64,000 bases of DNA from Enterobacteriaceae endosymbiont of Donacia cincticornis (GCF_012568845.1 NZ_CP046194.1:263042-327041), one strand, 5' to 3'; positions 48,384-61,651 are shown, numbered from the stretch's first letter. Program-made: numbers and translations. Notes: generated from the sequence alone by a model not told the origin.

Positions 48384-48588
48384 CCTAGTTATCCTCAAAT
48401 ATTAAATTCTTAAAATTAGAAAACTAGATATATATTAAAATAAAATAATATATATTACATACGTAATGCTTATTAGAATATACTTTTATTATTTTATATA
48501 ATTTTTTTAAAAAAATTATTTATTTTTATTGTATATAAAAAGTAAACATGAAACAAATTTAATAAAGGAATTAATACAAAGTTGATAT

Positions 48589-48665
<77 letters not shown>

Positions 48666-48717
48666 TCTGATAATATATGATATTATAAAAATATAAATAA
48701 TGCAATATTAATTTTAA

Positions 48718-48802
48718 TACCGAAGACGGGAGTTGAACCCGTAAGCCTAAAAAAGGCACTACCACCTCAAAGTAGCGTGTTTACCAATTTCACCACCTCG
48801 GT
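48718..48802 (-). tRNA. leuU: tRNA-Leu (anticodon GAG)
   Basis: Class II tRNA: acceptor ACCGAGG/CTTCGGT, discriminator A, anticodon loop TTGAGGT (GAG), variable arm TGCC...GGCT. Closely follows E. coli leuU. No CCA encoded. Sits between secG and metY, the E. coli order. Confidence 0.96.
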
Positions 48803-48812
48803 AAAATTTTAT

Positions 48813-49079
48813 TTATATTTTATTAATATTATAAAACGTAATATTATTTTTTTTATATTTTTTTACATTAAAATTATTTATTATTAAACTAATAATAAAA
48901 AATAAAGATGCAAGCAAAATAATACTTCTTGTTAAGATTTTGTTAGACATATCTGTATTAAAAATAGATTTCGTATTAGATGACGCACTAATATCTATTT
49001 CATCATTATCTTGAAATAAAATAATACTAATTAATATAGTTGATACAAAAATAAATAAAATTAATATTAATTTATACAT
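48813..49079 (-). CDS. secG: Protein translocase subunit SecG
   Basis: SecG is a two-helix accessory subunit of SecYEG. The 88-residue product (E. coli 110) has two hydrophobic segments (residues 2-20 and 52-68) and the family-like LLASLFFIISLIINN close to E. coli LLATLFFIISLVLGN. The polar C-terminal tail is shortened. It is directly upstream of leuU as in E. coli. Confidence 0.92.
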   Translation of the reverse strand: MYKLILILFIFVSTILISIILFQDNDEIDISASSNTKSIFNTDMSNKILTRSIILLASLFFIISLIINNFNVKKYKKNNITFYNINKI

Positions 49080-49685
49080 AAAAAACCGAAAAAATATTTT
49101 AATTAAATATTATCTAAAATAATTATATATTAATTTACAATAAATACAACATAAATTTTACTTTAAAATATTATTATTAATAATACTATTTGTTTATTTT
49201 TAAACGATATTTTTTATATTTTTTTATAGATTAAATAATTTAAAATTAAAATTTTTACAAAAATTTGTTTATTTTAATAAAAATTAAATAAATTAAAAAA
49301 TAATATAAATTTTATTTTATATTAATAATAAAATAAAATATTTATATTTTATTAAAAATAATAATATTCTTAATTATTATTTATTTATTAAAATATTAAT
49401 TCTAAATTTTTTTATTTATAATTTATAATAATTTTTATTCCATTTAGAAAATACAAAAAAAATTTTAAAAATATTTTTTTTATTAAATATTTTAAATAAA
49501 ATTTTTATATTCTACTATAGAATATTTTAGTTATATATTATAATATATGATTATTTAGAAAAATTTTTCTGAAATAACATTGAATGTTATTATAAAGTTA
49601 TATAAATAATTTTATTATATACCAAAATATTTATGATATTTCATGTTTTATTTCCATTTAATAAAATATCATAAATTATTTATTT
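49080..49685 (-). other. 606-nt gene-free region in the former folP-glmM site
   Basis: No supportable gene in any frame. E. coli carries folP and glmM between ftsH and secG; no trace remains. Three inverted repeats are visible: 49629-49676 (13 bp stem), 49573-49591 (7 bp, loop TTGAA) and 49507-49525 (8 bp, loop CTA). The secG promoter must also be here. The base composition is almost pure A/T. Confidence 0.6.
49629..49676 (-). terminator. Hairpin after ftsH, candidate terminator
   Basis: ATTTATGATATTT (49629-49641) pairs perfectly with AAATATCATAAAT (49664-49676) over 13 bp, loop of 22. It begins 9 nt after the ftsH stop in the direction of transcription. The following tract is ATTTTGG, a short U run. 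Termination is plausible but the stem is mainly A-T. Confidence 0.4.
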
Positions 49686-51524
49686 TTATGTTTTATTTTT
49701 TTTATCCCATTCAGGGGGTCTTACTTCTTTTCTTTCCATTAAATCATCAATTTGTATTGATCCTATAGTTTCATATTTTATAAGAGTATCTTTCATCGCA
49801 TGTAAAATATCAATATTATTTTGTAAAATTTTTAAGGCTCTATCATAATTTTCTTGTATTAAATATTTTACTTCTTGATCAATAATTTTAGCAGTTTCAT
49901 CAGACATATGTTTTGCTTTAGTAACTGATCTACCTAAAAAAATTTCACTTTCTTCTTCTAAATATAATAAAGGACCTAATTTTTTAGAAAATCCCCATTG
50001 TGTTACCATATTTTTAGCAATATTAGTTGCAATTTTGATATCATTAGATGATCCTGTTGAAACATTTTTTTCACCATAAATAATTTCTTCAGCAATTCTT
50101 CCTCCATATAATGTAGAAATTTTACTTTCTAATTGTTGACGACTAATATGTATTATATCAATTTCAGGTAAAAAAAATGTTATACCTAATGCTCTTCCTC
50201 TAGGAATAATAGTTACTTTATGAACAGGATCATGATCTGGAACTAATCTTCCTATAATTGCATGTCCAGCTTCATGATAAGCAATTATTTCTTTTTGTTT
50301 TTCTGTCATTACTAAAGAACGTCTTTCTGTTCCCATCATAATTTTATCTTTAGCTTTTTCTAATTCTAACATAGAAACAAAATTATTATTTTGGCGAGCT
50401 GCTAATAATGCTGCTTCATTTACTAAATTTGCTAGGTCAGCACCTGAAAATCCTGGTGTTCCTCTTGCTAAAATTTTTAAATCTACTTCTTTAGATATAG
50501 GAACATTTTTTATATGTATTTTAAGTATTTGTTCTCTACCTCTAATATCAGGTAAACCTACTATTACTTGACGATCAAAACGACCTGGTCTTAAAAGAGC
50601 TGGATCTAATACATCTGGACGATTAGTAGCAGCAATTACAATAACATTTTCATTATTGTTAAATCCATCCATTTCTACTAACATTTGATTTAATGTTTGT
50701 TCTCTTTCATCATGTCCTCCTCCTAATCCCGCACCTCTTTGTCTCCCTACTGCATCTATTTCATCAATAAAAATAATACATGGGGAAGATTTTTTAGCTT
50801 GATTAAACATATCTCTTACTCTAGAAGCACCTACCCCTACAAACATTTCTACAAAATCAGAACCTGAAATAGTGAAAAATGGTACTTGTGATTCTCCAGC
50901 AATAGCTTTAGCTAATAAAGTTTTCCCAGTACCTGGGGGCCCTATCATTAAAATGCCTTTAGGAATTTTACCTCCTAATTTTTGAAATTTAATTGGTTCT
51001 TTTAAATAATCAACTATTTCTTTAACTTCTTCTTTAGCTTCATCACATCCAGCTAAGTCATTAAATGTAGTTTTTATTTGATCTGGAGTTAATATTTGAG
51101 CTTTACTTTTACCAAAAGACAAAGCACCTTTACTACTATTTTGTAGTTGGCGAATAAAAAATATCCAAATTCCAATTAATAACAACATTGGAAACCATGA
51201 AATAAAAATAGATAGTAGTATACTAGGTTTTTTTAAAGGTTCTCCTAATATTTTAACATTTTTTGAAAATAAAATTTTTAATAAAAATGGATCATATATT
51301 GGTATATACGTAATATAATTACTTCTATTTTTTCTAAAGACATGAATTTGTCTGCCATTAATGCTAATTTTAAGTATTTTATTTTTTTTAACTTCAGATA
51401 AAAAAGTTGTATATGAAATTTTTTCTTTTTTATTAAATGAATTTAAATTGAGACTCTGAACAGTTGATATAAATATAACTGAAATTGCTAACCAGAGAAT
51501 TAAATTTTTTGCCATATCTTTCAA
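49686..51524 (-). CDS. ftsH: ATP-dependent zinc metalloprotease FtsH
   Basis: FtsH is a membrane-anchored AAA+ protease that degrades misfolded membrane proteins and specific regulators. The 612-residue product (E. coli 644) has two N-terminal membrane segments (residues 7-24 and 105-125), Walker A GPPGTGKT near residue 195, Walker [30 protein letters not shown], and the zinc site HEAGH near residue 417. The extreme C-terminus is shortened. Follows rlmE by 35 nt. Confidence 0.98.
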   Translation of the reverse strand: MKDMAKNLILWLAISVIFISTVQSLNLNSFNKKEKISYTTFLSEVKKNKILKISINGRQIHVFRKNRSNYITYIPIYDPFLLKILFSKNVKILGEPLKKPSILLSIFISWFPMLLLIGIWIFFIRQLQNSSKGALSFGKSKAQILTPDQIKTTFNDLAGCDEAKEEVKEIVDYLKEPIKFQKLGGKIPKGILMIGPPGTGKTLLAKAIAGESQVPFFTISGSDFVEMFVGVGASRVRDMFNQAKKSSPCIIFIDEIDAVGRQRGAGLGGGHDEREQTLNQMLVEMDGFNNNENVIVIAATNRPDVLDPALLRPGRFDRQVIVGLPDIRGREQILKIHIKNVPISKEVDLKILARGTPGFSGADLANLVNEAALLAARQNNNFVSMLELEKAKDKIMMGTERRSLVMTEKQKEIIAYHEAGHAIIGRLVPDHDPVHKVTIIPRGRALGITFFLPEIDIIHISRQQLESKISTLYGGRIAEEIIYGEKNVSTGSSNDIKIATNIAKNMVTQWGFSKKLGPLLYLEEESEIFLGRSVTKAKHMSDETAKIIDQEVKYLIQENYDRALKILQNNIDILHAMKDTLIKYETIGSIQIDDLMERKEVRPPEWDKKNKT

Positions 51525-51559
51525 AGAGTAACCTCTTATAAATGTATAATATATTTATA

Positions 51560-52192
51560 TTAATTTTTATATCCTTTTGCAACAATATAAATTTCACTGG
51601 ATTGAGATCTTGAAGCATTAGGTTTTCTAACCTTTACTACCTTAAATATAGAATTAATTTTATTATAATATTTATTAAATTCCTTACACTGAAAAGTTTT
51701 TATTAAAAAAATTCCATTATTTCTTAAATAAGAATAACATAAATTTAATACTAATTCATTTAGACGAATAATATGTGGTATATCTATTTCTTTTATACCA
51801 GAAATATTAGGAGATAAATCAGACATAATCATATCTACTTTTATTTTATTAATTTTTTTTAAAATTCTATTTACAAAAATAGAATCATATATATTACCTT
51901 GATAAAAATTAACATTTTTAATAAAATTCATAGGTAATATATCAAATGCAATAATTTTTCCTTTATTACCGATTTTTGATGAAGCAAAACTTGACCAACC
52001 TCCAGGAGAAGAACCTAAATCAATTAATATCATATTTTTTTTAAAAATTTTATCTATTATTTCTATTTGCTCTAATTTAAACCATGATCTTGATCTAAAT
52101 TTATTAATATTTTTTTTAACTTTTTTTATATAAAAATCTTTAAAATTTTTTTTTAACCATAATCTAGATTTTTTATTTTTTTTATATATCAT
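51560..52192 (-). CDS. rlmE: 23S rRNA 2'-O-ribose U2552 methyltransferase
   Basis: RlmE (FtsJ/RrmJ) methylates U2552 in the A loop of 23S rRNA, a late 50S assembly step. The 210-residue product (E. coli 209) has the RSRSWFKLEQI basic motif with catalytic Lys, SAM loop DLGSSPGGWSSFA near residue 60, catalytic Asp in MSDLSPNISG, and Lys in FLIKTFQ near 165, completing the K-D-K-E tetrad with Glu of SSEIYIVA. Immediately upstream of ftsH as in E. coli. Confidence 0.97.
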   Translation of the reverse strand: MIYKKNKKSRLWLKKNFKDFYIKKVKKNINKFRSRSWFKLEQIEIIDKIFKKNMILIDLGSSPGGWSSFASSKIGNKGKIIAFDILPMNFIKNVNFYQGNIYDSIFVNRILKKINKIKVDMIMSDLSPNISGIKEIDIPHIIRLNELVLNLCYSYLRNNGIFLIKTFQCKEFNKYYNKINSIFKVVKVRKPNASRSQSSEIYIVAKGYKN

Positions 52193-52306
52193 AAATTTAT
52201 TTAATAAATATACTTTTATTTTTAATAAGATTAATATTTATTAACTTTTATTTATTACAACTTATATTAAATATATATTAAAATGTCTATTAATAAAATT
52301 ATGTAT

Positions 52307-52326
52307 ATTTCTATACAAATAGAAAT
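52307..52326 (-). terminator. Hairpin after rpoC, candidate terminator
   Basis: ATTTCTAT (52307-52314) and ATAGAAAT (52319-52326) form a perfect 8-bp stem with a four-base loop, about 37 nt after the rpoC stop. In the transcription direction it is followed by a T-rich tract (ATTTTATT). Suitable for ending the rpoBC transcript, though the stem is A-T dominated. Confidence 0.4.
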
Positions 52327-52362
52327 AATAATTTATTATAAATAATATATATTATAATTATT

Positions 52363-55300
52363 TTAATTAGATTTAGCATTTAATAATTCAGTTAAATTAG
52401 CAGCTGCAGAATCTACAGAAGAAACATTATTTGTTTTATTAATAATTTTCTTTTTATTAAGACGATTTGTATGATAAGTATAACCTGTACCTGCTGGTAT
52501 TAATCTTCCTACAATTACATTTTCTTTTAATCCTTTTAATTCATCACTTTTCCCAGCAACTGAAGATTCAGTTAAAACTCTAGTTGTTTCTTGAAAAGAA
52601 GCAGCTGAAATAAAAGAAGAAGTTGCTAATGATGCTTTTGTGATACCTAATAAATCTCTATTATACTCAGCTATTTTTTTACCTTTTTTTTTTAATTTTT
52701 TATTTATAATTTTAATTACAGCAACCTCTACTTGTTCACCTTCTAAAAAATTAGAATCTCCCATTTTAGTTATTGTTGCTTTACGTAACATTTGTCTTAT
52801 AATTACTTCTATATGTTTATCATTAATTTTAACTCCTTGTAATCTATAAACATCTTGAACTTCATTAATTATGTAATTAGTTACAGCATTAACACCTCTT
52901 AATCTCAAGATATCATGTGGAGATTCAGGCCCATCAGAAATAATATCTCCTTTATTAATTAATTCACCTTCAAATACATTCAGTTGTCTCCATTTCGGTA
53001 TCATTTCTTCATGTGGTTTTATATCTGAATTAATCGGAGTAATAATTATTCTTCTTTTTCCTTTTGTTTCTTTTCCAAATGAAATAATACCATTAATTTC
53101 TGCTAAAATAGCTGCATCTTTAGGTTTTCTTGCTTCAAATAAATCTGCTACTCTAGGGAGACCTCCAGTAATATCTTTAGTACCACCTGAATCTTGGGGT
53201 ACTTTTGCTAAAATATCGCCAGCATGAACATAACTACCATCTTTTAAATGTATAATAGATTTATTAGGTAAAAAATAATGTGCTGGCATATCATTTCTAG
53301 AAATTATTATATCTTCATTATTATTATCAATGATTTTAATCATAGGCCTAAAATCTTTACTTATAAAAGGTCTTTCGGAAGTATCTAATACAACAATAGA
53401 AGTTAATCCAGTTAAATCATCAGTTTGTTTTATAATAGTCTGTCCTTCTAACATATCAACAAATTTTATTTTACCACTTACTTCTGTAATAATTGGCATA
53501 GTATGAGGATCCCAATATGAAACTATTTCTCCTGATTTAACATTAGAACCATTTTTTTTTGTTATAATAGCACCATATGGTATTTTATAACTTTCTATAA
53601 TTTTATTTAAATTATCAATAATTTTTAATTCAGCATTTCTAGAAATAACTACTAATTTATGAACAAAATTAATTACTGATTTTACATTTACTAATTTTAT
53701 AATTCCGTTATTTTTAATTTGGATATTAGATTCTGCAGCTGAACGTGATGCTGCACCTCCAATATGGAATGTACGCATTGTTAATTGTGTGCCTGGTTCA
53801 CCTATTGATTGAGCTGCAATAACTCCAATTGCTTCTCCTTTATTTATAATATGTCCTCTAGCTAAATCACGCCCATAACAATATGAACATACACCAAAAT
53901 TAGTTTCACAACTAACTACAGATCTTACTTTTATGTTATCGATAGCATATTGTTCTAATATATTACAATATTTTTCATTTAATAATGTATTTCTAACAAC
54001 AAGAATTGTTTTACCATCTTTTTTATAAATATTTTCTGCTGTTACTCTACCTAAAACACGTTCTCTTAATGATTCTTTTATATCTTTCCCAGTAATAATA
54101 GACGAAATTCTTATTCCATTTAATGTTAAACAATCATCTTCCGTTATAACTAAATCTTGTGCAACATCTACTAATCTTCTAGTTAAATATCCAGAATTAG
54201 CTGTTTTTAAAGCAGTATCAGCTAATCCTTTTCTAGCACCATGAGTAGAAATAAAATATTGTAAAACATTTAATCCTTCTCTAAAATTAGCAATAATTGG
54301 TGTTTCAATAATTGAACCATCAGGTTTAGCCATTAAACCTCTCATACCGGCTAATTGTCTAATTTGAGCAGCAGAACCTCGTGCTCCAGAATCTGCCATC
54401 ATAAAAATATTATTGAAAGAACTTTGTTTAATTATTGAACCATGTTTATCGGTTACTTCTTCAAAAGATAAATTTTTCATCATAGCTTTTGATACTTTTT
54501 CATTAGCGGCTGCCCAAATATCAATAACTTTATTATATCTTTCTCCAGCAGTAACAAGACCAGATTGAAACTGTTCTTGTATTTCATTAACTTCAGATTC
54601 TGCTTCATTAATAATTTCAGTTTTATTATGAGGTATAATAATATCATCTATACCTACAGAAGCTCCTGATTTAGCAGCATAATAAAAACCAGTGTACATA
54701 ATTTGATCTGCAAAAATAACTGTATATTTTAATCCTAAAATTCTATAGCATGTATTTAAAATTTGAGAAATATCTTTTTTACCTAAAGTTTTATTTATCA
54801 TATGATATGGTATACCTTTAGGTACCTGATTCCATAAAATTGCTCTTCCAATGGTAGTATTTATTATAATAGTATTTTTAATCCATTTATTTGTTGTTAA
54901 ATTTTTATTATATTCTTTAATTCGTACTTTTACACAAGCATGTAAATCTGCCTGTCCTGTCTTATAAACACGTTCAGCTTCTTTAGGTCCCGTTAATATC
55001 ATTCCTTCTCCATTTGCATTAACTTTATTTTTAGTCATATAGTATATTCCTAATACTACATCCTGAGAAGGTACAATAATTGGATCTCCATTAGCGGGAG
55101 ATAAAATATTATTAGTAGACATCATTAGAATCCTAGCTTCTAATTGTGCCTCTAATGTTAAAGGAATATGTACTGCCATTTGATCTCCATCAAAATCAGC
55201 ATTATAAGCAGCACAGACTAAGGGATGTAACTGTATTGCTTTTCCTTCGATCAAAAGTGGTTCGAATGCTTGTATTCCTAATCTATGTAGAGTAGGTGCT

Positions 55301-56574
55301 CTATTTAATAAAATAGGATGTCCTTTAATTACTTCATCTAAAATATCCCATACAACTGGTTCTTCTTTTTCTACCATTTTTTTTGCAGATTTAATAGTAG
55401 TTGCAAATCCTCTAATTTCTAATTTACTATATATAAATGGTTTAAATAATTCTAGTGCCATTTTTTTAGGTAAACCACATTGATGTAAATGTAAGTAAGG
55501 ACCAACTGTTATAACAGATCTTCCTGAATAATCAACTCTTTTACCTAATAAATTTTGTCTAAATCTTCCTTGTTTTCCTTTAATCATATCTGCTAATGAT
55601 TTTAACGGACGTTTATTAGATCCTATAATTGCTTTACCTCTTCGACCATTATCTAATAATGCATCAACTGCTTCTTGTAACATTCTTTTTTCATTTTTTA
55701 TGATAATATCAGGAGCTGATAATTCTAATAAACGTTTTAATCTATTATTACGATTTATAACTCTTCGATATAGATCATTTAAATCTGATGTTGCAAATCT
55801 ACCTCCATCTAAAGGGACTAAAGGTCTTAAATCAGGAGGTAAAACAGGTAATATATTCATAATCATCCATTCTGGTTTATTACCTGAATATATAAAAGAT
55901 TCTAATAATTTTATTCTTTTAGCTATTTTTTTTCTTTTGGTTTCTGAATTAGTATTATTTAATTCATTACGTAATAATTCACATTCTTTTTTTAAATCAA
56001 TATTTTTTAATAAATATTGTATTGCTTCTGCTCCCATTTTAGCTTCAAATTCATTTCCAAATTCTTCTAATAAATTTACATATTGTTCTTCAGATAAAAT
56101 TTGTTTTTTTTCTAAAGATGACACACCTTCTTCTATAACAACATATGATTCAAAATATAAAACTCTTTCTATATCTTTTAATGGCATATTAAGTAATAAT
56201 CCAATTCTAGAAGGTAATGATTTTAAAAACCATATATGTGCAATTGGAGATGCTAATTCTATATGTCCCATTCTATCTCTTCTTACTTTTGTTTGTGTAA
56301 CTTCAACACCACATTTTTCACAAACAACTCCCCTATGTTTTAAACGTTTATATTTACCACATAAACATTCATAATCTTTAATAGGGCCGAAAATACGAGC
56401 ACAAAATAAACCATCTCTCTCAGGTTTAAAAGTACGATAATTAATTGTTTCAGGTTTTTTTACTTCTCCAAAGGACCAAGATTTTATCATATCAGAAGAA
56501 GCTAGAGAAAGTTTTATTGAATCAAATTCTTCCATCTTATTTTTTGATTTTAAAAAATTAAATAAATCTTTCAC
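52363..56574 (-). CDS. rpoC: RNA polymerase beta' subunit
   Basis: Beta' carries the catalytic Mg of RNA polymerase. The 1403-residue product (E. coli 1407) begins with a normal start and has the first zinc site (CLCG, CEKCG) near residues 70-90, the catalytic NADFDGD near residue 460, the bridge/trigger region near 930 (ATG-like [19 protein letters not shown]), and the second zinc site with CSYCYGRD. It ends with the typical acidic/serine-rich tail. Follows rpoB by 62 nt. Confidence 0.99.
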   Translation of the reverse strand: MKDLFNFLKSKNKMEEFDSIKLSLASSDMIKSWSFGEVKKPETINYRTFKPERDGLFCARIFGPIKDYECLCGKYKRLKHRGVVCEKCGVEVTQTKVRRDRMGHIELASPIAHIWFLKSLPSRIGLLLNMPLKDIERVLYFESYVVIEEGVSSLEKKQILSEEQYVNLLEEFGNEFEAKMGAEAIQYLLKNIDLKKECELLRNELNNTNSETKRKKIAKRIKLLESFIYSGNKPEWMIMNILPVLPPDLRPLVPLDGGRFATSDLNDLYRRVINRNNRLKRLLELSAPDIIIKNEKRMLQEAVDALLDNGRRGKAIIGSNKRPLKSLADMIKGKQGRFRQNLLGKRVDYSGRSVITVGPYLHLHQCGLPKKMALELFKPFIYSKLEIRGFATTIKSAKKMVEKEEPVVWDILDEVIKGHPILLNRAPTLHRLGIQAFEPLLIEGKAIQLHPLVCAAYNADFDGDQMAVHIPLTLEAQLEARILMMSTNNILSPANGDPIIVPSQDVVLGIYYMTKNKVNANGEGMILTGPKEAERVYKTGQADLHACVKVRIKEYNKNLTTNKWIKNTIIINTTIGRAILWNQVPKGIPYHMINKTLGKKDISQILNTCYRILGLKYTVIFADQIMYTGFYYAAKSGASVGIDDIIIPHNKTEIINEAESEVNEIQEQFQSGLVTAGERYNKVIDIWAAANEKVSKAMMKNLSFEEVTDKHGSIIKQSSFNNIFMMADSGARGSAAQIRQLAGMRGLMAKPDGSIIETPIIANFREGLNVLQYFISTHGARKGLADTALKTANSGYLTRRLVDVAQDLVITEDDCLTLNGIRISSIITGKDIKESLRERVLGRVTAENIYKKDGKTILVVRNTLLNEKYCNILEQYAIDNIKVRSVVSCETNFGVCSYCYGRDLARGHIINKGEAIGVIAAQSIGEPGTQLTMRTFHIGGAASRSAAESNIQIKNNGIIKLVNVKSVINFVHKLVVISRNAELKIIDNLNKIIESYKIPYGAIITKKNGSNVKSGEIVSYWDPHTMPIITEVSGKIKFVDMLEGQTIIKQTDDLTGLTSIVVLDTSERPFISKDFRPMIKIIDNNNEDIIISRNDMPAHYFLPNKSIIHLKDGSYVHAGDILAKVPQDSGGTKDITGGLPRVADLFEARKPKDAAILAEINGIISFGKETKGKRRIIITPINSDIKPHEEMIPKWRQLNVFEGELINKGDIISDGPESPHDILRLRGVNAVTNYIINEVQDVYRLQGVKINDKHIEVIIRQMLRKATITKMGDSNFLEGEQVEVAVIKIINKKLKKKGKKIAEYNRDLLGITKASLATSSFISAASFQETTRVLTESSVAGKSDELKGLKENVIVGRLIPAGTGYTYHTNRLNKKKIINKTNNVSSVDSAAANLTELLNAKSN

Positions 56575-56636
56575 AAATTTCTTACCTCAATTATTTTATT
56601 ACTAATAATTTTTTTATACTTTAAAGTAAGTATTAG

Positions 56637-59600
56637 TTATTTATTTTCTAAATTAATATTTAAACCTAATGAACGTATTTCTTTAAGTAATACATTAAAA
56701 GATTCTGGAATTCCAGCATCCATTTGGTGATTACCATCAACTATATTTTTATACATTTTTGTTCTACCATTTACATCATCAGATTTAATTGTTAACATTT
56801 CCTGTAAAGTATATGCTGCCCCATATGCCTCTAAAGCCCAAACTTCCATTTCACCAAATCTTTGTCCTCCAAATTGAGCTTTTCCACCTAAAGGTTGTTG
56901 AGTTACAAGACTATATGAACCTGTAGATCTAGCATGCATTTTATCATCTACTAAATGATTTAGTTTTAACATATACATATATCCAACTGTAACTACTCTT
57001 TCAAAAATTTCTCCTGTACGACCATCATATAATTTTATTTGTCCGGAAGTTGGTAAATTAGATAATTTTAATAATTCTTTAATTTCTTTTTCATTAGCTC
57101 CATCAAAAACTGGTGTAGCTATAGGCATACCTTTTTGTAAATTTTTTGCTAATAAAAGAATTTCATTATCAGTAAAATTTTTTAAATTTACATTTTGACG
57201 TATATTTTTACCTATACTATTATAGGCTTTGTTAAGAAATAAACGTATCTTTTCTATATTTTCTTTTTCTTCTAATAAATTACGAATTTTATTTCCAATA
57301 CCTTTTGCAGCCATACCTAAATGAGTTTCTAAAATTTGTCCTATATTCATCCTAGATGGAACACCTAAAGGATTTAATACTATATCAACAGGGACACCAT
57401 TTTCATCATAAGGCATATCTTCTACAGGACAAATTTTAGAAATAACTCCTTTATTACCATGTCTTCCTGCCATTTTATCTCCTGGTTGTACTTGTCTTTT
57501 AACAGCTAAATTTACTTTAATAATTTTTAAAATACCAGGAGCTAAATCATTTCCTTGTGTAATTTTAACTTTTTCTAATTCAATTTTCTTTTGAAAAGAT
57601 TTTTTTATTTCTTTATATTTTTCAATAAAATTATTTAATTTTTTTTGATTTTTTTCATCTTTAATGGAGAGAGAAATAATAAAATTTATATCAAATTTTC
57701 TCATATTATCAGTGATAATATTCTTTTCTAACAAAAAATTTTTTATATTTAAAAGCATATTAATTTCAAAAATTTTTTGTTCAGTTAATAAATTTTTTTT
57801 AATTTGTTTAAATTGCATTTCTTCTATTTCTATAGTTCTTTTATCTTTTTTTACTCCATCTCTTGTGAAAATTTGTACATCAATAACAGTTCCATACATT
57901 CCGTTAGGAACTCGTAAAGAAGTATCTTTTACATCAGAGGCTTTTTCTCCAAAAATTGCACGTAATAATTTTTCCTCTGGGGATAATTGAGTTTCTCCTT
58001 TAGGAGTTATTTTACCTACAAGAATATCTCCATTTTTTACTTCAGCACCAATATATACTACTCCACATTCATCTAATTTAGATAAAGAAGATTCACTTAC
58101 ATTTGGTATATCAGATGTAATTTCTTCTGGTCCTAATTTTGTATCACGTGATATACAAGATAATTCTTGTATATGTATAGTAGTAAATTTATCTTTTTGA
58201 ACAATTTTTTCAGATAATAAAATAGAATCTTCAAAATTATATCCATTCCATGGCATAAAAGCTACTCTCATATTTTGACCTAATGCTAATTCACCTAAAT
58301 CTGTAGCAGGTCCATCAGCTAATACGTCACCCTTTTTTATAAATTCACCTAAGTTTACACATGGTGTTTGATTTATACATGTATTTTGATTTGATCTAAT
58401 ATATTTATCTAAATAATAAATATCTATATTATTATCAATAATATTATTTCTTTTGATAAAAATACGTGTAGAATCTACATATTCTACAATCCCAGAATTT
58501 TTAGCAATAATAGTTACACCTGAATCTATAGCTACAATTCGTTCCATACCAGTTCCTACTAACGGTTTTTCTGTTTTTAATGTAGGAACTGCTTGTCTTT
58601 GCATATTAGCACCCATTAATGCACGATTAGCATCATCATGTTCTAAAAAAGGAATTAAAGAAGCACCTACAGAAACAATTTGTTGCGTAGAAACATCCAT
58701 ATAATTAATTTGTTTTTTTTTAAAAAAACTTGCTTCTCCTTTATAACGACATGTAATAAAATCATCAATAATATGTCCATTTTGATCTATATTAGTATTA
58801 GCTTGAGCAATAATAAAATTACCTTCTTCTATAGAAGATAGATAACTAATTTTATTTGTAACAAATCCATTTTTTACTAATCTATAAGGTGTTTCTAAAA
58901 ATCCATATTCATTTGTTCTTGCGTAAACTGATAATGAATTAATAAGACCAATATTAGGTCCTTCAGGTGTTTCTATAGGACATACTCTACCATAATGTGT
59001 AGGATGAACATCTCGTACTTCAAATCCTGCTCTTTCTCTAGTTAATCCTCCTGGTCCTAAAGCAGAAATACGTCTTTTATGTGTAATTTCTGATAATGGA
59101 TTATTTTGATCCATAAATTGTGATAATTGACTAGAACAAAAAAATTCTTTTAAAGCAGCAGAAATAGGTTTTGCATTTATCATATCTTGAGGCATTAAAG
59201 ATTCTAAATCTCCTAAAGATAATCTTTCTTTAACAGCTCTCTCCACACGAATTAAACCTATACGAAATTGATTTTCTGCCATTTCTCCAATAGAACGAAT
59301 TCTTCTATTTCCTAAATGATCAATATCATCGATACTTCCGTTACCATTACGAATGGTAATTAGTTTTTGAATAACATTTACAATATCTTTTTTACTTAAA
59401 GTTCCAGGACCAAAAATATCTTTACGTAATAATGAACGATTAAATTTCATTCTTCCTACAGGAGATAAATCATAGCGATCTTCAACAAAAAAAAGTTTTT
59501 TAAATAAAAGTTCTGCTGCTTCTTTTGTAGGAGGTTCCCCTGGACGCATTATTCTATAAATTTCAACTAAAGCATCTAAACGATTAGTTGTATGATCTAT

Positions 59601-60653
59601 TTTTAATGTTTCAGAAATATAAGGTCCATGATCTAAATCATTAGTAAAAATTGTTTCAATAATATTTTGATTATTAAAAATTTTATTAATAATGTCTATT
59701 GACAAAGAATGATTTGCTGAAATAATTATTTCACCAGTTATTTTATCTATATAATCTTTACTAACTATTTTACCTACCATATATTCTATTGGAATATTAA
59801 TGTATTTAACATTATCATTTTTTAAATGATTAATATTATGTAAAGTAATTTTTTTACCTTTTTCTATATAAACAATATTATTATTTTTAATATCAAAAAA
59901 TGCTGTTTCACCTCTTAATCTGTCTGGTATTAATTTTAATGTAATTTGTTTTCCTTTTATTTTATAGATATTTTTTTTGAAAAAAATATCTAATATTTCT
60001 TCTACATCATAACCTAAAGCACGTAAAATAATTGTAACTGGTAATTTTCTTCTTCTATCTATACGTACAAAAATATTATCTTTAGGATCAAATTCAAAAT
60101 CTAACCAAGAACCTCTATAGGGAATAATACGAGCATTATATAATATTTTCCCTGATGAATGAGTTTTTCCTTTATCACTATCAAAAAAAACTCCAGGACT
60201 TCTATGTAATTGTGAAACCACCACACGTTCAATACCATTAACTATAAAAGTACCATGTTTTGTCATTAAGGGTATTTCACCCATATATACTTCTTGTTTT
60301 TTTATATTTTTAATAGATAATCCAGGTTTTTCTTTATCATAAACAATTAATTTTAATTTTACTTTTATAGAAGCTGCATATGTCATACCCCTAATATGAC
60401 ATTCTTTCATAGTAAAAAGTGATTTTCCTAAAGTATAACTTATATATTCTAATTTAGCATGACCACTATAACTAGAAATAGGAAATATACTTCGAAATGC
60501 AGCTTCTAAACCATATTGTCCAGTAGGATCTTGTGTTATAAATTTTTTAAATGAATCTATTTGAATAGAAAGTAAATATGGAATATTTAAAACTTGAGGT
60601 CTTTTTCCAAAATCTTTACGAATACGTTTTTTTTCAGTTTGAGAATAAACCAT
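56637..60653 (-). CDS. rpoB: RNA polymerase beta subunit
   Basis: Beta forms the other half of the active-site cleft. The 1338-residue product (E. coli 1342) contains the rifampicin-region blocks [20 protein letters not shown] and [14 protein letters not shown] around residues 510-570, [13 protein letters not shown] near 1070, and the C-terminal [18 protein letters not shown]. The rifampicin pocket residues look wild type. Follows rplL by 98 nt. Confidence 0.99.
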   Translation of the reverse strand: MVYSQTEKKRIRKDFGKRPQVLNIPYLLSIQIDSFKKFITQDPTGQYGLEAAFRSIFPISSYSGHAKLEYISYTLGKSLFTMKECHIRGMTYAASIKVKLKLIVYDKEKPGLSIKNIKKQEVYMGEIPLMTKHGTFIVNGIERVVVSQLHRSPGVFFDSDKGKTHSSGKILYNARIIPYRGSWLDFEFDPKDNIFVRIDRRRKLPVTIILRALGYDVEEILDIFFKKNIYKIKGKQITLKLIPDRLRGETAFFDIKNNNIVYIEKGKKITLHNINHLKNDNVKYINIPIEYMVGKIVSKDYIDKITGEIIISANHSLSIDIINKIFNNQNIIETIFTNDLDHGPYISETLKIDHTTNRLDALVEIYRIMRPGEPPTKEAAELLFKKLFFVEDRYDLSPVGRMKFNRSLLRKDIFGPGTLSKKDIVNVIQKLITIRNGNGSIDDIDHLGNRRIRSIGEMAENQFRIGLIRVERAVKERLSLGDLESLMPQDMINAKPISAALKEFFCSSQLSQFMDQNNPLSEITHKRRISALGPGGLTRERAGFEVRDVHPTHYGRVCPIETPEGPNIGLINSLSVYARTNEYGFLETPYRLVKNGFVTNKISYLSSIEEGNFIIAQANTNIDQNGHIIDDFITCRYKGEASFFKKKQINYMDVSTQQIVSVGASLIPFLEHDDANRALMGANMQRQAVPTLKTEKPLVGTGMERIVAIDSGVTIIAKNSGIVEYVDSTRIFIKRNNIIDNNIDIYYLDKYIRSNQNTCINQTPCVNLGEFIKKGDVLADGPATDLGELALGQNMRVAFMPWNGYNFEDSILLSEKIVQKDKFTTIHIQELSCISRDTKLGPEEITSDIPNVSESSLSKLDECGVVYIGAEVKNGDILVGKITPKGETQLSPEEKLLRAIFGEKASDVKDTSLRVPNGMYGTVIDVQIFTRDGVKKDKRTIEIEEMQFKQIKKNLLTEQKIFEINMLLNIKNFLLEKNIITDNMRKFDINFIISLSIKDEKNQKKLNNFIEKYKEIKKSFQKKIELEKVKITQGNDLAPGILKIIKVNLAVKRQVQPGDKMAGRHGNKGVISKICPVEDMPYDENGVPVDIVLNPLGVPSRMNIGQILETHLGMAAKGIGNKIRNLLEEKENIEKIRLFLNKAYNSIGKNIRQNVNLKNFTDNEILLLAKNLQKGMPIATPVFDGANEKEIKELLKLSNLPTSGQIKLYDGRTGEIFERVVTVGYMYMLKLNHLVDDKMHARSTGSYSLVTQQPLGGKAQFGGQRFGEMEVWALEAYGAAYTLQEMLTIKSDDVNGRTKMYKNIVDGNHQMDAGIPESFNVLLKEIRSLGLNINLENK

Positions 60654-60751
60654 ATGGTTCCTCAGTTATCTGATAAATTAAACAATTTAATTAAATTAAT
60701 ATTTATTGTATAAATATTTATAAAAAATTTTTTATTTATATTTTTATAAAA

Positions 60752-61117
60752 TTATTTAATTTCTACCTCTGCTCCAGAAGTTTTTAATTTAGATTCTAAA
60801 TCTAATGCTTCTTGTTTAGAAATAGATTCTTTTAATACTACAGGAGCTGATTCAACTAAATCTTTAGCTTCTTTTAATCCTAAATTCATAATATTTCTAA
60901 CAGTTTTTATAACAGAGATTTTATTATTTCCTATACCTTTGAGGTATAAACTAAATTCAGTTTGTTCTTCTTTTTTTTCGTGTTGTTGATTATCTTGTTT
61001 ATTTATTATTACACTAGAAACACCAAATTTTTTTTCCATAGAATTAATTAAATCCATTATATCCATAATGGACATTGATTCTATAGCTTCTATTATTTGT
61101 TCTTTAGTTATGGACAT
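60752..61117 (-). CDS. rplL: 50S ribosomal protein L7/L12
   Basis: L7/L12 forms the flexible stalk that recruits translation GTPases. The 121-residue product equals the E. coli length, with N-terminal dimerisation domain MSITKEQIIEAIESMSIMDI, a short charged hinge near residue 45, and the C-terminal GTPase-recruiting domain with GLKEAKDLVESAPVVLKE. Follows rplJ. Confidence 0.98.
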   Translation of the reverse strand: MSITKEQIIEAIESMSIMDIMDLINSMEKKFGVSSVIINKQDNQQHEKKEEQTEFSLYLKGIGNNKISVIKTVRNIMNLGLKEAKDLVESAPVVLKESISKQEALDLESKLKTSGAEVEIK

Positions 61118-61162
61118 ATTTATTTCCTAAAATAATAAGAATTTTGTTATAAATAAATTAAT

Positions 61163-61651
61163 TTATTTTATATTTTTAATTGCGATTAAAACTCTATATA
61201 ATTTTCCTATAGAAATATCTTTTATAATTAGTAAAAAACGTATAATAGCCTCTTTATATGTAGGTAATTCAGCTAAAAAATCAATATTTTCACTATTTAT
61301 TATTTTATTATTAAATGATGCTGCTTTAATTATTAAATTTTCATCTAATTTACTAAATTTTTTTAGTAAACGAGCGGCAGAACCAGGATGTTTAAACGAA
61401 TAAGCTATTAATATAGGCCCATGTATTAAAGAATCTAAACATTCAAAACTACTACCTTTGATAATTAATTTTAATAATTTATTTCTTATAATATTTACAA
61501 TAACATTTTTATTTTTACTTTCTTTCCTTAATTTATTTAAATTGTTATTATTAACACCACAAAAATTAGCGATAACAGCTGATAATGCACGTTTATTTAT
61601 TTTTCTTATTTTTGCAACAATCATCTTTTTTTTTTTTATATTTAATGACAT
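61163..61651 (-). CDS. rplJ: 50S ribosomal protein L10
   Basis: L10 anchors L7/L12 dimers to 23S rRNA; in E. coli the L10-L12 complex represses its own translation through the leader. The 162-residue product (E. coli 165) has a normal length, KLIIKGSSFECLDSLIHGP, ILIAYSFKHPGSAARLLKKF, and the C-terminal helix. The AGGAG element sits about 14 nt before the ATG. The 134-nt leader has a weak 6-bp hairpin (ACTATT/AATAGT) but no clear equivalent of the E. coli binding site. Confidence 0.96.
   Translation of the reverse strand: MSLNIKKKKMIVAKIRKINKRALSAVIANFCGVNNNNLNKLRKESKNKNVIVNIIRNKLLKLIIKGSSFECLDSLIHGPILIAYSFKHPGSAARLLKKFSKLDENLIIKAASFNNKIINSENIDFLAELPTYKEAIIRFLLIIKDISIGKLYRVLIAIKNIK

Noticed and set aside
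49080-49685. Possible small RNA in the 606-nt spacer.
   Set aside because: Only A/T-rich sequence with simple inverted repeats; no G/C-containing conserved structure such as 4.5S, tmRNA or RNase P RNA could be recognised.
51433-51618. 61-codon minus-strand frame across the rlmE-ftsH junction.
   Set aside because: Overlaps the ends of two well-supported genes in another frame; sequence is not recognisable.
55700-56374. Long 224-codon plus-strand open frame.
   Set aside because: It is the reverse of the strongly conserved rpoC N-terminal part; low stop density is explained by that constraint.
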